Positions 41,928 to 48,988 of a stretch of 64,000 bases of DNA are shown here, piece after piece. The stretch comes from a virus: the IMG/VR virus record IMGVR_UViG_3300024518_000876, positions 1-64,000 of that record; one strand, 5' to 3'. Each line of letters begins with the position of its first letter. Within the stretch, counting starts at the first letter, position 1. The notes under the pieces are model-generated. The model did no database searches, was not told the DNA's origin, and saw nothing but the letters and a program-made list of their open reading frames with translations. Both the position numbers and the translations under genes were made by a program.

Positions 41928-42104
41928 TTAATTAAAAGTCTCGTGTTCGTATTTCTCTAATAACTCTTTTAAATGAAATAGAGGTATTATAGATTTGTGA
42001 TCATATCTTCTGATATCAATTGTAAACTGTTCATCACCATAAGCATCAATAAAACTATCTGTTTGTGAGAATGTTCTTTCATAAGTAATAACTTTATCTG
42101 TCAT
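41928..42104 (-). CDS. Unknown 58-aa protein
   Basis: ATG 42104-42102, TAA 41930-41928. Starts MTDKVITYERTFSQTDSFI; acidic/His-containing, normal codon use. No family known. Confidence 0.6.
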   Translation of the reverse strand: MTDKVITYERTFSQTDSFIDAYGDEQFTIDIRRYDHKSIIPLFHLKELLEKYEHETFN

Positions 42105-42131
42105 AATAATGTGTGTAACTGTATTAAATGA

Positions 42132-42341
42132 TTAAAATTTATTGTATACTCTATACTCTTTCCAAGTCATATACTCTCTGTAAGGTGGAATTGACTTGTA
42201 GTAATAAATAGTGTTATTTAGTTCAGTTACTGACTTATAACAATGCTTTCCTTCTGCTTTACCAGCCATGTATCTATCTCTTTCATCTGTAGTAAATAAT
42301 ACGTATAGACAGTAGCGTAATGATTGTAATATAAATCTCAT
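42132..42341 (-). CDS. Unknown 69-aa protein
   Basis: 69 aa, starting MRFILQSLRYCLYVLFTTD. Tyr-rich, basic C-terminus. First gene downstream of the repeat-bearing region at 42.5 kb, so probably the first of its transcript. Confidence 0.65.
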   Translation of the reverse strand: MRFILQSLRYCLYVLFTTDERDRYMAGKAEGKHCYKSVTELNNTIYYYKSIPPYREYMTWKEYRVYNKF

Positions 42342-42679
42342 AATAATGTGTTATTGTATAAAACAGCTATATTAAACTGATTTATGGGTGAATTAGAATT
42401 GTGTAATTGTGTGTAAAAGGTGTGTGAGTGGATTTAGTCCTACTCTATACACATCAGTCACTTGATAGCACCACAATAGCTAAGATTATAATGATTGTAA
42501 GTGTCATACTTGTGTGTTTAAGCGGTTAATACTGGTGAGGTTAATGTGTTGAGGCGGTAGATACTGGTGCGGTTAAGTCTCACACTTTATGAGTTACTTA
42601 CCTTAGTTCTACCAAGGATATGTTAATTATGTTAGTTCTTCCAAGTAGCTAACATACTACCGTAGGTAGCTTTATTGTC
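42342..42679 (-). promoter_or_regulatory. Non-coding region with two pairs of direct repeats
   Basis: Imperfect 25-bp repeat at 42522-42547 and 42554-42578 (GCGGTTAATACTGGTG type, spacing 32 bp) and TTAGTTCTACCAAG / TTAGTTCTTCCAAG at 42603-42616 and 42632-42645 (spacing 29 bp). About three helical turns separate each pair, as for operator sites. Likely the promoter/operator of the leftward small-gene operon. Confidence 0.45.
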
Positions 42680-42712
42680 AAAAAGAATAGACAGGTCGTT
42701 AGACCTGCCTAT
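42680..42712 (-). terminator. Intrinsic terminator A
   Basis: ATAGGCAGGTC-TAAC-GACCTGTCTAT then TCTTTTT on the minus strand. Very stable. Shares flanking bases with terminator B (AAAAAGAATAG ... CCTATATCAATTA), so the two are copies. Confidence 0.85.
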
Positions 42713-42861
42713 ATCAATTATTAAAATATGTTTTTACTAAACGCTTCGTCCACAATTAATATGTATTGTAATCTACATAAACTATTCGTTTGCTCCACTT
42801 GTATATAAATATACGTGTTTAGTGTCAAAACCTTTTATGACACATATTTTAGTAATTAAGT

Positions 42862-42895
42862 AAAAAGAATAGGTAGGTTAATTACTCCTACCTAT
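42862..42895 (-). terminator. Intrinsic terminator B
   Basis: ATAGGTAGG and CCTACCTAT pair perfectly, then TCTTTTT. It lies directly after the stop of the 155-aa gene. The 150 nt between terminators B and A contain a GTGTCA/TGACAC hairpin and may be a small RNA. Confidence 0.85.
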
Positions 42896-42903
42896 ATCAA
42901 TTA

Positions 42904-43371
42904 CTAAGCCTCTACACCAGGTGCTTCTGCTTTAACAGTCTTAAATCTGTTGTTAGCAACGGCTTTCTTAACTGTATTAACTTGCATTTTACGTGCAACA
43001 ATAATGTCAATACCGTCTAGATTAACGTGGTCAACAAATTCAACAGTAGCTGTAGCTAATGAGCCAACAAGTTCTTTAGCCTCTTCAACTGATAAGTTGA
43101 TAGTAAAGTTCTCATTAGTTGCACCTTGAGCGTCACCTGCCTCTAATAATCCCATAGCCTTGTCTGCATGGTATGAAGACATAGCTTGTAAGTTTACAAT
43201 AGCATATCTGTCTCCTGACTTTTTCCACGTATGTGGTGTAACCTTGTCTTTCTTGAAGAAAGATATGTTACCAATTCTGATTCCTGAGTATACACCTGCT
43301 TCTGTGATTTCAGGTCTACTGCTTAAGATTTGTGTAGCTCTGTCGATAGTTAATTCGCGTCTCTTTTCCAT
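42904..43371 (-). CDS. Unknown 155-aa early-type protein, monocistronic
   Basis: 155 aa, starting MEKRRELTIDRATQILSSR. Mixed alpha/beta; no motif. First leftward gene from the divergent region and enclosed by strong terminators, so it has its own promoter and probably high expression. Confidence 0.75.
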   Translation of the reverse strand: MEKRRELTIDRATQILSSRPEITEAGVYSGIRIGNISFFKKDKVTPHTWKKSGDRYAIVNLQAMSSYHADKAMGLLEAGDAQGATNENFTINLSVEEAKELVGSLATATVEFVDHVNLDGIDIIVARKMQVNTVKKAVANNRFKTVKAEAPGVEA

Positions 43372-43606
43372 AATAGTACTGGACAGTTTAAGTATGTCAC
43401 TCTGTTAGATTGTTAAAATACAGTTACCTTGCTTTAGATACAAAGTAACCACGGGAATTTCCCAAACTCTTAGAAGCGTGGTATGCCCCAACCAAGCGAA
43501 GCGCAGGGGGGCTGAATCTTAGTTATATCACACACTCATCAATAAAAGTTTTTTAAAAATTACCAAAAAAAATTTAAAATAATTAGGATATGTCATAAAT
43601 AAGTTG
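43372..43606. promoter_or_regulatory. Divergent intergenic region with GC-rich folded element
   Basis: Between leftward and rightward genes. 43449-43512 is far richer in G/C than anything nearby: CCACG...CGTGG enclosing GGGAATTTCCC, then GCCCC...GGGGGC enclosing GCGAAGC. The leftward promoter must lie here; a sharp -7 match was not found. Candidate regulatory RNA, origin or protein-binding site. Confidence 0.5.
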
Positions 43607-43614
43607 TACCTTTG
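43607..43614 (+). promoter_or_regulatory. Rightward Bacteroidota-type promoter, -7 box
   Basis: TACCTTTG matches TAnnTTTG. It precedes the first rightward open frame by 25 bp and fits as the start of the plus-strand early transcript. The -33 box is not clear. Confidence 0.6.
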
Positions 43615-43639
43615 TGGAGTTATTAATAACAAAGCTACT

Positions 43640-43702
43640 ATGAATTGTGGTCCAAACGTTTCTGGGAATGGTGGTTTTATAAAGGAGGAAAACCCTCTTT
43701 AG
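43640..43702 (+). CDS. Possible 20-aa leader peptide
   Basis: ATG 43640, TAG 43700-43702. MNCGPNVSGNGGFIKEENPL. First ORF after the promoter; the stop region can form an AAAGGAGG/CCCTCTTT hairpin. May be a leader peptide or simply untranslated. Confidence 0.35.
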   Translation: MNCGPNVSGNGGFIKEENPL

Positions 43703-43722
43703 CAGTAAATAAATATAAATAT

Positions 43723-44172
43723 ATGAAAAATAAATATTACACACCAACAATAGAAGAATTTCATGTAGGGTTTGAGTTTGAAGTAAACTACACAGATGAA
43801 GGATGGGTAAAAGAAATCTTTTGTAGTGGAAAAGGAAGAAACATTGATAGTGTATCTAAATTAAAAGCGTTTCTAGGGAGGGCTAAATTTGAAGAAGCTT
43901 ATAGAGTCAAATACCTAGACAGAGAAGATATAGAAAGTTTAGGGTTTGTCGGAAGAAATCCCGAAAGGAATAATAAGTCTTCTGATTATTTTAAAATGAA
44001 AGCTCCTGGTACAATAAGTTATTGGACTGAAATAGATTTAGATTTTAGATGGGGATTTAAAGATGTAAGTATAAGAGGTGTTAGAGGTAATGAAGATGAT
44101 TATTTGTTCAGAGGAACAATCAAAAACAAATCAGAACTAAAAAAATTATTAAAAATGTTAAATATATTATAA
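43723..44172 (+). CDS. Unknown 149-aa protein
   Basis: 149 aa from MKNKYYTPTIEEFHVGFEF. A longer frame starts at 43645, but its extra residues overlap the leader ORF and look non-coding. The start 'PTIEEFHVGFEFEV' recurs in small Bacteroidota phage proteins of unknown role. First main gene of the rightward operon. Confidence 0.7.
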   Translation: MKNKYYTPTIEEFHVGFEFEVNYTDEGWVKEIFCSGKGRNIDSVSKLKAFLGRAKFEEAYRVKYLDREDIESLGFVGRNPERNNKSSDYFKMKAPGTISYWTEIDLDFRWGFKDVSIRGVRGNEDDYLFRGTIKNKSELKKLLKMLNIL

Positions 44173-44201
44173 TATTATTTGGTTATTAAAAATAATTGTC
44201 G

Positions 44202-44209
44202 TACCTTTG
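44202..44209 (+). promoter_or_regulatory. -7 box with immediate ATG (leaderless candidate)
   Basis: TACCTTTG, then TACT, then ATG at 44214. The predicted transcription start would fall at or beside the ATG, so the mRNA would have no leader. Same spacing as at 4281-4295. Confidence 0.55.
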
Positions 44210-44213
44210 TACT

Positions 44214-44414
44214 ATGAAAAATTATAAAGAACTACTTAAAGAGCTGAAGACAGGACAGCATGATATATTCAATCAACCTGAAACAAGTAAGTATATACTA
44301 AAGACTCCAAAAGGAATAGAGTATGCTTTAACAAGAAATACAGAAGAGATTAGTATTATATATATAGATAGGAGAAAAAGATTAAGATTAACAAATACTT
44401 TAAAATTTAATTAA
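44214..44414 (+). CDS. Unknown 66-aa protein
   Basis: 66 aa from MKNYKELLKELKTGQHDIF; the track-length frame begins 18 bp upstream inside the promoter box and is rejected. Basic C-terminus (YIDRRKRLRLTNTLKFN). The stop overlaps the next ATG (TAATG). Confidence 0.65.
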   Translation: MKNYKELLKELKTGQHDIFNQPETSKYILKTPKGIEYALTRNTEEISIIYIDRRKRLRLTNTLKFN

Positions 44415-44575
44415 TGGTTAGTTTAGAAATAACGTCAAGTGGAGATGATATATTAGTAGGGTTTCAGCATATACATGAAGATGCTACAGAATTAGATCCT
44501 TCTTTCAGTATGTTATCTATAGGATTTTTATTTTTTACTGTATCAATAATATTTATAGACGCAAAAGATGAATAA
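44414..44575 (+). CDS. Small membrane protein, 53 aa
   Basis: ATG 44414-44416, TAA 44573-44575. Starts MVSLEITSSGDDILVGFQH; residues 32-48 form a membrane helix (MLSIGFLFFTVSIIFI). TAATG-coupled to the gene before it. Function unknown. Confidence 0.6.
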   Translation: MVSLEITSSGDDILVGFQHIHEDATELDPSFSMLSIGFLFFTVSIIFIDAKDE

Positions 44576-44601
44576 TTATATATATTTTAACGAAGAGTGG
44601 A

Positions 44602-44901
44602 ATGATGGGAAAGATAGAGAAACTGATAAAGAATAAAGTATTTAGGATATACGATGAGATAACAGAGTTAATCCCATCAGTTAATGGTAGATTAGGAAAT
44701 GAAGACATGATAGACGTAGCAGCACTGGGAAGTATCCAAAGAGCTACGCGTAGTCTTACAGCCTTTGTAGATATAGATGAAGGATTACCTGAAGACAACC
44801 ATACGCCTGTTAAATTGAAAACAGATTTAATAGTGATGAGAACTAGTGCTTATGAACAATTATTAAAACAAATACAGATATTAGAGAATGGGAATAAATA
44901 G
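44602..44901 (+). CDS. Unknown 99-aa protein
   Basis: 99 aa (or 98 from the second Met). Starts MMGKIEKLIKNKVFRIYDE; alpha-helical ends, acidic centre. Overlaps the next gene by 14 bp. Confidence 0.65.
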   Translation: MMGKIEKLIKNKVFRIYDEITELIPSVNGRLGNEDMIDVAALGSIQRATRSLTAFVDIDEGLPEDNHTPVKLKTDLIVMRTSAYEQLLKQIQILENGNK

Positions 44902-45130
44902 ACAAGGTAAGAGAGTAGAAAGAAGAAAGAAATTAAAAGAAGTTAAACAACATAAACAAGCTTTCTTTGAAAAATTAAAGGAATTAGAAAGAGTAGCAGA
45001 GTTATTAAAGGAGGAAGAGGTAACAGAAGACAACTTAGTAGAAAAGGTAGCTATCTACTCAGATATTACCATAGGATCATTAGAGAAGTTAGTATTAAAA
45101 GGTAAATTAAAATTAGGAGCAGATGTATAA
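44888..45130 (+). CDS. Coiled-coil protein, 80 aa
   Basis: 80 aa, starting MGINRQGKRVERRKKLKEV. Very basic first 30 residues, then an acidic helix. Overlaps the metallopeptidase gene by 8 bp. Function unknown. Confidence 0.65.
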   Translation: MGINRQGKRVERRKKLKEVKQHKQAFFEKLKELERVAELLKEEEVTEDNLVEKVAIYSDITIGSLEKLVLKGKLKLGADV

Positions 45131-45692
45131 AAAAATAATAGCAAGTATAGTAATAGGGTGTGTATTATTAGTAGTAGTCCCTAAAGTTAATAAAGTTATT
45201 TATAATGAATTACCTCCTAAGTCTTATTACAAGACTAGATTATTAGAGAGGGGTGTATTAGTATTACGTAAACCTATAGGTAAAGATACTACAGCAGTTA
45301 TGGTAGATATAGCACTTGTACCAATAGTGGATAAGTTCTTAACAGAAGCAGACAGCCAAGGTGCAGATCTTAGTAACCTAACTAAGTTAGATTTTATAGG
45401 TTATGATTACCTACCAATAAATAAAGGATTGCTAGGGTTTCAACAAACTATGTTAGGAAGTAAAGATTATATAGTTATTAACTCTCATGCAGTAATGGAT
45501 AAAAGAAAACTAGAAGTAGTAGTATACCATGAGATAATGCATCAATTAAGAGAAGATAGCTTTCACTGTGTAAGTGACACCTGTTCTTTAATTATGTCGC
45601 CTTTTCTTACAGATAGAATTATAGACAGTATAAGTAAAGATAGAGACAATCAAGTTAAATTACTATTTAAAGCAATAAAGAAATGCGATTAG
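45123..45692 (+). CDS. Membrane-anchored zinc metallopeptidase-like protein
   Basis: 189 aa. N-terminal membrane anchor (IIASIVIGCVLLVVV), then a domain with the zinc motif HEIMH in 'VVVYHEIMHQLRED' near residue 138. A third ligand may be in 'FHCVSDTCSLIMSP'. It would act outside the membrane, on envelope proteins or as a lysis/exclusion factor. Overlaps the next gene by 10 bp. Confidence 0.7.
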   Translation: MYKKIIASIVIGCVLLVVVPKVNKVIYNELPPKSYYKTRLLERGVLVLRKPIGKDTTAVMVDIALVPIVDKFLTEADSQGADLSNLTKLDFIGYDYLPINKGLLGFQQTMLGSKDYIVINSHAVMDKRKLEVVVYHEIMHQLREDSFHCVSDTCSLIMSPFLTDRIIDSISKDRDNQVKLLFKAIKKCD

Positions 45693-45991
45693 ACCAGATA
45701 ACAATAAAGAATATAAAATCATTTCTAGAAGGTAATTTTAAGTTTTATTTATTTAAACTTATTAAATCTCCTGCTTACATTACGGAACAATACTTATATA
45801 GACTAAGTTTATGTAAAAAAGATTGCATACCTAATAAAAAATGTGTATATTGCGGATGTCCACCAATTAAGAAAGCTTTTGTTAAGCAATCTTGTAATAA
45901 AGGTAAAAGGTTTCCAGACTTATTAACTGAGAACCAGTGGAAAGTATATAAAGAAAAAAACAATATAAGCGTAGAAGAAGATGGAGAATAA
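45683..45991 (+). CDS. Cys-rich 102-aa protein
   Basis: 102 aa. Cysteines in 'LCKKDCIPNKKCVYCGCPP' followed by 'QSCNKGKRFPDL' suggest zinc binding. Comparable small Cys proteins occur in many phage of Bacteroidota. Overlaps the 79-aa gene. Confidence 0.65.
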   Translation: MRLDQITIKNIKSFLEGNFKFYLFKLIKSPAYITEQYLYRLSLCKKDCIPNKKCVYCGCPPIKKAFVKQSCNKGKRFPDLLTENQWKVYKEKNNISVEEDGE

Positions 45992-46220
45992 TTATATTAT
46001 AAAGAAAGATACAATACAAGAAGCAATAGATGATACAGTATTATGGGAACAAAGAATAGCGAAGTTTCAAGAACTTAAGCCTGATTATAACTGTGAAATA
46101 AAAATAAAGAAAAACAGTGACACGGAACAGAAATGGGAACTGCACGCTAAAATATGGAAAGATGAACAAGTTAACTATAAGAGAACTACAGAAATTATTA
46201 ACACATTTGCAGCATTATAA
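45981..46220 (+). CDS. Unknown 79-aa protein
   Basis: 79 aa, starting MENNYIIKKDTIQEAIDDT. Charged, helical. Followed after 4 bp by the zinc-ribbon gene. Confidence 0.6.
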   Translation: MENNYIIKKDTIQEAIDDTVLWEQRIAKFQELKPDYNCEIKIKKNSDTEQKWELHAKIWKDEQVNYKRTTEIINTFAAL

Positions 46221-46224
46221 TAAT

Positions 46225-46473
46225 ATGGCACCATTTCCTCCATATGACACTGATTATGTAAAGGAAGTAGAAAAAACAATAGAAAAGATGAAAGATAGTA
46301 AAAATAATTATGATGAACTACCAGTAGTATGTTGCAAACACTGCAAAAGCCTACATGTAAGCGTAGATGATGAGATGAATGACATATGTAATAGATGTGG
46401 ATCAGTAAACGAATTAGAGACTTTAGAAGATATTAAAGCGTACCAGAAAAAGTACGGAGATATCTGGAAGTAG
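46225..46473 (+). CDS. Zinc-ribbon protein, 82 aa
   Basis: 82 aa from MAPFPPYDTDYVKEVEK; an earlier in-frame Met lies in the middle of the preceding gene. 'VVCCKHCKSLHV' and 'DICNRCGSVN' form two CxxC knuckles of a zinc ribbon, often found in transcription or DNA-binding factors. Confidence 0.7.
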   Translation: MAPFPPYDTDYVKEVEKTIEKMKDSKNNYDELPVVCCKHCKSLHVSVDDEMNDICNRCGSVNELETLEDIKAYQKKYGDIWK

Positions 46474-46474
46474 T

Positions 46475-46777
46475 ATGATGTTCATAGCGTATGTAGATTT
46501 ATATGAGACTATTATGGATGAAGAGACTAATGAAATGTTTCAACAGTTATCTCAATCTAATTGTACAATGCCACTAGAATTAAACGCAAATGAGATACTT
46601 ACAGTATCACCAATGATTACAGCTAAAGGTAAGTTCTTCAAAAACGTTACTAAATTAACAGATAGATATGGTAATTCATATAAAGTATTAGGAAATTATA
46701 AAGATATTATTAATAAGAAAGATGATAAATCAAAAAACAAGATAGGATATACAAATTATGGGAAAACAACCAATTAA
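46475..46777 (+). CDS. Unknown 100-aa protein
   Basis: 100 aa, starting MMFIAYVDLYETIMDEETN. Beta-rich, Lys/Asn-rich C-terminus. Overlaps the PhoH gene by 20 bp. Not recognised. Confidence 0.6.
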   Translation: MMFIAYVDLYETIMDEETNEMFQQLSQSNCTMPLELNANEILTVSPMITAKGKFFKNVTKLTDRYGNSYKVLGNYKDIINKKDDKSKNKIGYTNYGKTTN

Positions 46778-47459
46778 ATTCAATATACCTCTGTCCACAG
46801 AACAGAAAGAAGCTAAAGCAGCTATTTTAACTACAGATGTTAACTTTTTATTAGGGGGAGAAGGTTCAGGTAAAACAATGTTATCAGTAAACACAGCATT
46901 AGACTTATTCTTCAGAAAAGACACACATTATGATAAAATTATAATTACAAGACCAGCTGTAGCAACTGAAGACTTTGGTTATCTTCCCGGAGATATGAAT
47001 GATAAGCTAGGACCTTACTTAGCGCCTATATATGAAACAATTACAGACATATACGGTAATACAGATGTAAAAAAGAATAAGATTGCTAGACACTTTGAAA
47101 ATAACGAAATTAGGATACTTCCTATAGCATTTACAAGAGGAGTTACTTATAGTAATGCTATTGTAATTGTAGATGAGTTTCAAAACTGTACGCAACACCA
47201 AATGGAGATGATTATAGGTAGACTAGGTAAATCTTCTAAGTTAATCTTTGCAGGTTCTAAGGTTCAAATTGATTTACCTAGAAAAAGCAGCAGTGCAGTA
47301 CATAGTGTATCAAAATTAGAGACTAATGAGTATACTTATATAAAAGAGTTACAAAGTAATCACCGACATGCTGCAGTAGTATCTATTTTAGATACATTAA
47401 GAAAAAAAGAAGAACAATATGAAGAACGGAAAGATAGCGAACATAAATACGTCAATTAA
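46758..47459 (+). CDS. phoH: PhoH-like ATPase
   Basis: 233 aa. Walker A 'LGGEGSGKTMLSVN' near residue 32 and Walker B 'AIVIVDEFQNC' define the PhoH family, a SF1-like RNA/DNA helicase-type ATPase common in phages. RNA remodelling during infection is the usual suggestion. Confidence 0.9.
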   Translation: MGKQPIKFNIPLSTEQKEAKAAILTTDVNFLLGGEGSGKTMLSVNTALDLFFRKDTHYDKIIITRPAVATEDFGYLPGDMNDKLGPYLAPIYETITDIYGNTDVKKNKIARHFENNEIRILPIAFTRGVTYSNAIVIVDEFQNCTQHQMEMIIGRLGKSSKLIFAGSKVQIDLPRKSSSAVHSVSKLETNEYTYIKELQSNHRHAAVVSILDTLRKKEEQYEERKDSEHKYVN

Positions 47460-47802
47460 GAACTTATTTTTTAAATGGTTAGATATAACTAAACCTTTTC
47501 ATAAACTAACTCCACAACAACAAAAAGTATTAGCGTTAATTCTCTATTACAATCATATTTATAAAAAAGAAGTTAGTAATGATGCACTTAGATGGAAACT
47601 GGTGTTTAGTTATGATACAAGAATGGTTATAAAAGAAGAATTAGAGTTAAAAGAAGGTGGGTTTTTAAATATATTAACTAAGTTAAGAAAAAAGAATATT
47701 ATAAAGAATAATAAAGTAGTTAGTACTTACATACCTGAAATTGAACTAGGTTCTAAGATATTTAAGGTTATATTCAACTTTAAAATAACAGACGATGCAT
47801 AA
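47419..47802 (+). CDS. Winged-helix-like 127-aa protein
   Basis: 127 aa, starting MKNGKIANINTSIKNLFFK. 'LTPQQQKVLALILYYNHI' and 'LNILTKLRKKNIIKNNKVV' resemble a winged helix DNA-binding domain. Overlaps phoH by 41 bp. Possible transcription regulator. Confidence 0.6.
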   Translation: MKNGKIANINTSIKNLFFKWLDITKPFHKLTPQQQKVLALILYYNHIYKKEVSNDALRWKLVFSYDTRMVIKEELELKEGGFLNILTKLRKKNIIKNNKVVSTYIPEIELGSKIFKVIFNFKITDDA

Positions 47803-48085
47803 TGATATAAAAATAAAAGCATTAATGCACAGAGTAGGGCTTCTAACTGGATTACCTGATGCAGAAGTAGAAAATATTATAAATTCACAGTATGCCTTTA
47901 TAAAAAGCACAATTGAAGATATAAATTTTAAAGAAGTAAAAACAAAAGAGGAATTAGACGCAGTAAAAACTAATTTTGTATTAAAATACTTAGGTAAGCT
48001 TTATACAAACTTTAATACCTTACAAAATATTAATAATAAACGCAAAATTGCAAAAAAAAGAAATAAAACAAATGGGAGCAAATAA
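47795..48085 (+). CDS. Unknown 96-aa protein
   Basis: 96 aa, starting MHNDIKIKALMHRVGLLTG. Helical with a basic end. Overlaps the neighbouring genes on both sides. No motif. Confidence 0.6.
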   Translation: MHNDIKIKALMHRVGLLTGLPDAEVENIINSQYAFIKSTIEDINFKEVKTKEELDAVKTNFVLKYLGKLYTNFNTLQNINNKRKIAKKRNKTNGSK

Positions 48086-48431
48086 AAATTACACAGTAGA
48101 TACAATTAAAGAATTAGTTAAGGATTTTCCTTTAGAACCAATGTTTACACGAGTTATTGTAACTTTAAACCAAGTAACAGAGGAAGGAGACTTAATTTTA
48201 TCTTCAAATGCACTAGATGAAGAACAATTTGTAGTAGCTGTAGGTGATACAGCGCAAGTTAAACCAGGACAGAAAATTTTGTTAGATTTACCTAAATTAA
48301 CTAAGAAAGTACCAGATCCTAATAATAGTCATACTCCAATTGAGCAAATATTCATAGAAACTTTAACTGTGGATGAGGTAGTATATGGAATTATATATGA
48401 TAACCAGATTAAATGTAAATTTACTAACTAA
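48072..48431 (+). CDS. GroES-like co-chaperonin
   Basis: 119 aa from MGANKNYTVDTIKELVKDF. 'FTRVIVTLNQVTEEGDLIL', 'QFVVAVGDTAQVKPGQKIL' and 'TVDEVVYGIIYDN' follow the GroES order (DRV..., VVAVG, VKxGD, DILAI). The mobile loop lies between them. It lies 540 bp from groEL, so the pair probably works together, like T4 gp31. Length about 20 aa more than GroES. Confidence 0.7.
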   Translation: MGANKNYTVDTIKELVKDFPLEPMFTRVIVTLNQVTEEGDLILSSNALDEEQFVVAVGDTAQVKPGQKILLDLPKLTKKVPDPNNSHTPIEQIFIETLTVDEVVYGIIYDNQIKCKFTN

Positions 48432-48988
48432 TGAAGTTATTTGAAGTAAAACAATGGCAGCTCCAAGTTAAAGAAGAAGCTTGGGGCTACAAGCCGTTTA
48501 AAAAACTATTAACTCGTGATAAATCTAAAGATAAAGATAAAGCTTTAAATGAAATGTTTTTTATATGGAATTATTGTGATATTAAGTCAGATTATATGCA
48601 TATGACTGACCTAAAGATAAGAGAAGAGCAGATAAAAAAAGATATAGGACTTCCTGCTAAATGGAAGATAGATAGTGACGTACAAGCAGCAATTGAGTTA
48701 TATGAGAGAAGTAGTATAACTGTTGTGGAACAATTATACAGAAGAACGTTAGAAGCAGCTTCGGCTATAGGAGATTACTTAGGGAACACTAAAGAATTAC
48801 TAGCAGAAAGAGATGTACAAGGTAAAGTAGTAACTGATATAGCTAAAATAACTGCATCTGTACAAAAAGTTCCTAAATTAATGTCAGACTTAAAGGCTGC
48901 GTATACAGAAGTAGTTAAAGAACAAGAAGATAAGGATAATAGACAAAAAGGAAGTAAAACATTTAATACATTTGAAGATGGACTATAA
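48431..48988 (+). CDS. Unknown 185-aa protein upstream of groEL
   Basis: 185 aa, starting MKLFEVKQWQLQVKEEAWG. Helical; a Lys/Asp-rich segment near residue 33 and a C-terminal coiled coil. By position before groEL and the large terminase it could be the small terminase subunit. This is not proven by sequence. Confidence 0.65.
   Translation: MKLFEVKQWQLQVKEEAWGYKPFKKLLTRDKSKDKDKALNEMFFIWNYCDIKSDYMHMTDLKIREEQIKKDIGLPAKWKIDSDVQAAIELYERSSITVVEQLYRRTLEAASAIGDYLGNTKELLAERDVQGKVVTDIAKITASVQKVPKLMSDLKAAYTEVVKEQEDKDNRQKGSKTFNTFEDGL

Noticed and set aside
42454-42507. 17-aa hydrophobic ORF MTLTIIIILAIVVLSSD
   Set aside because: Too short, no coupling to neighbours and placed within the repeat-bearing regulatory region.
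44568-44636. 22-aa ORF MNNYIYFNEEWNDGKDRETD...
   Set aside because: Overlaps two better genes; no independent support.
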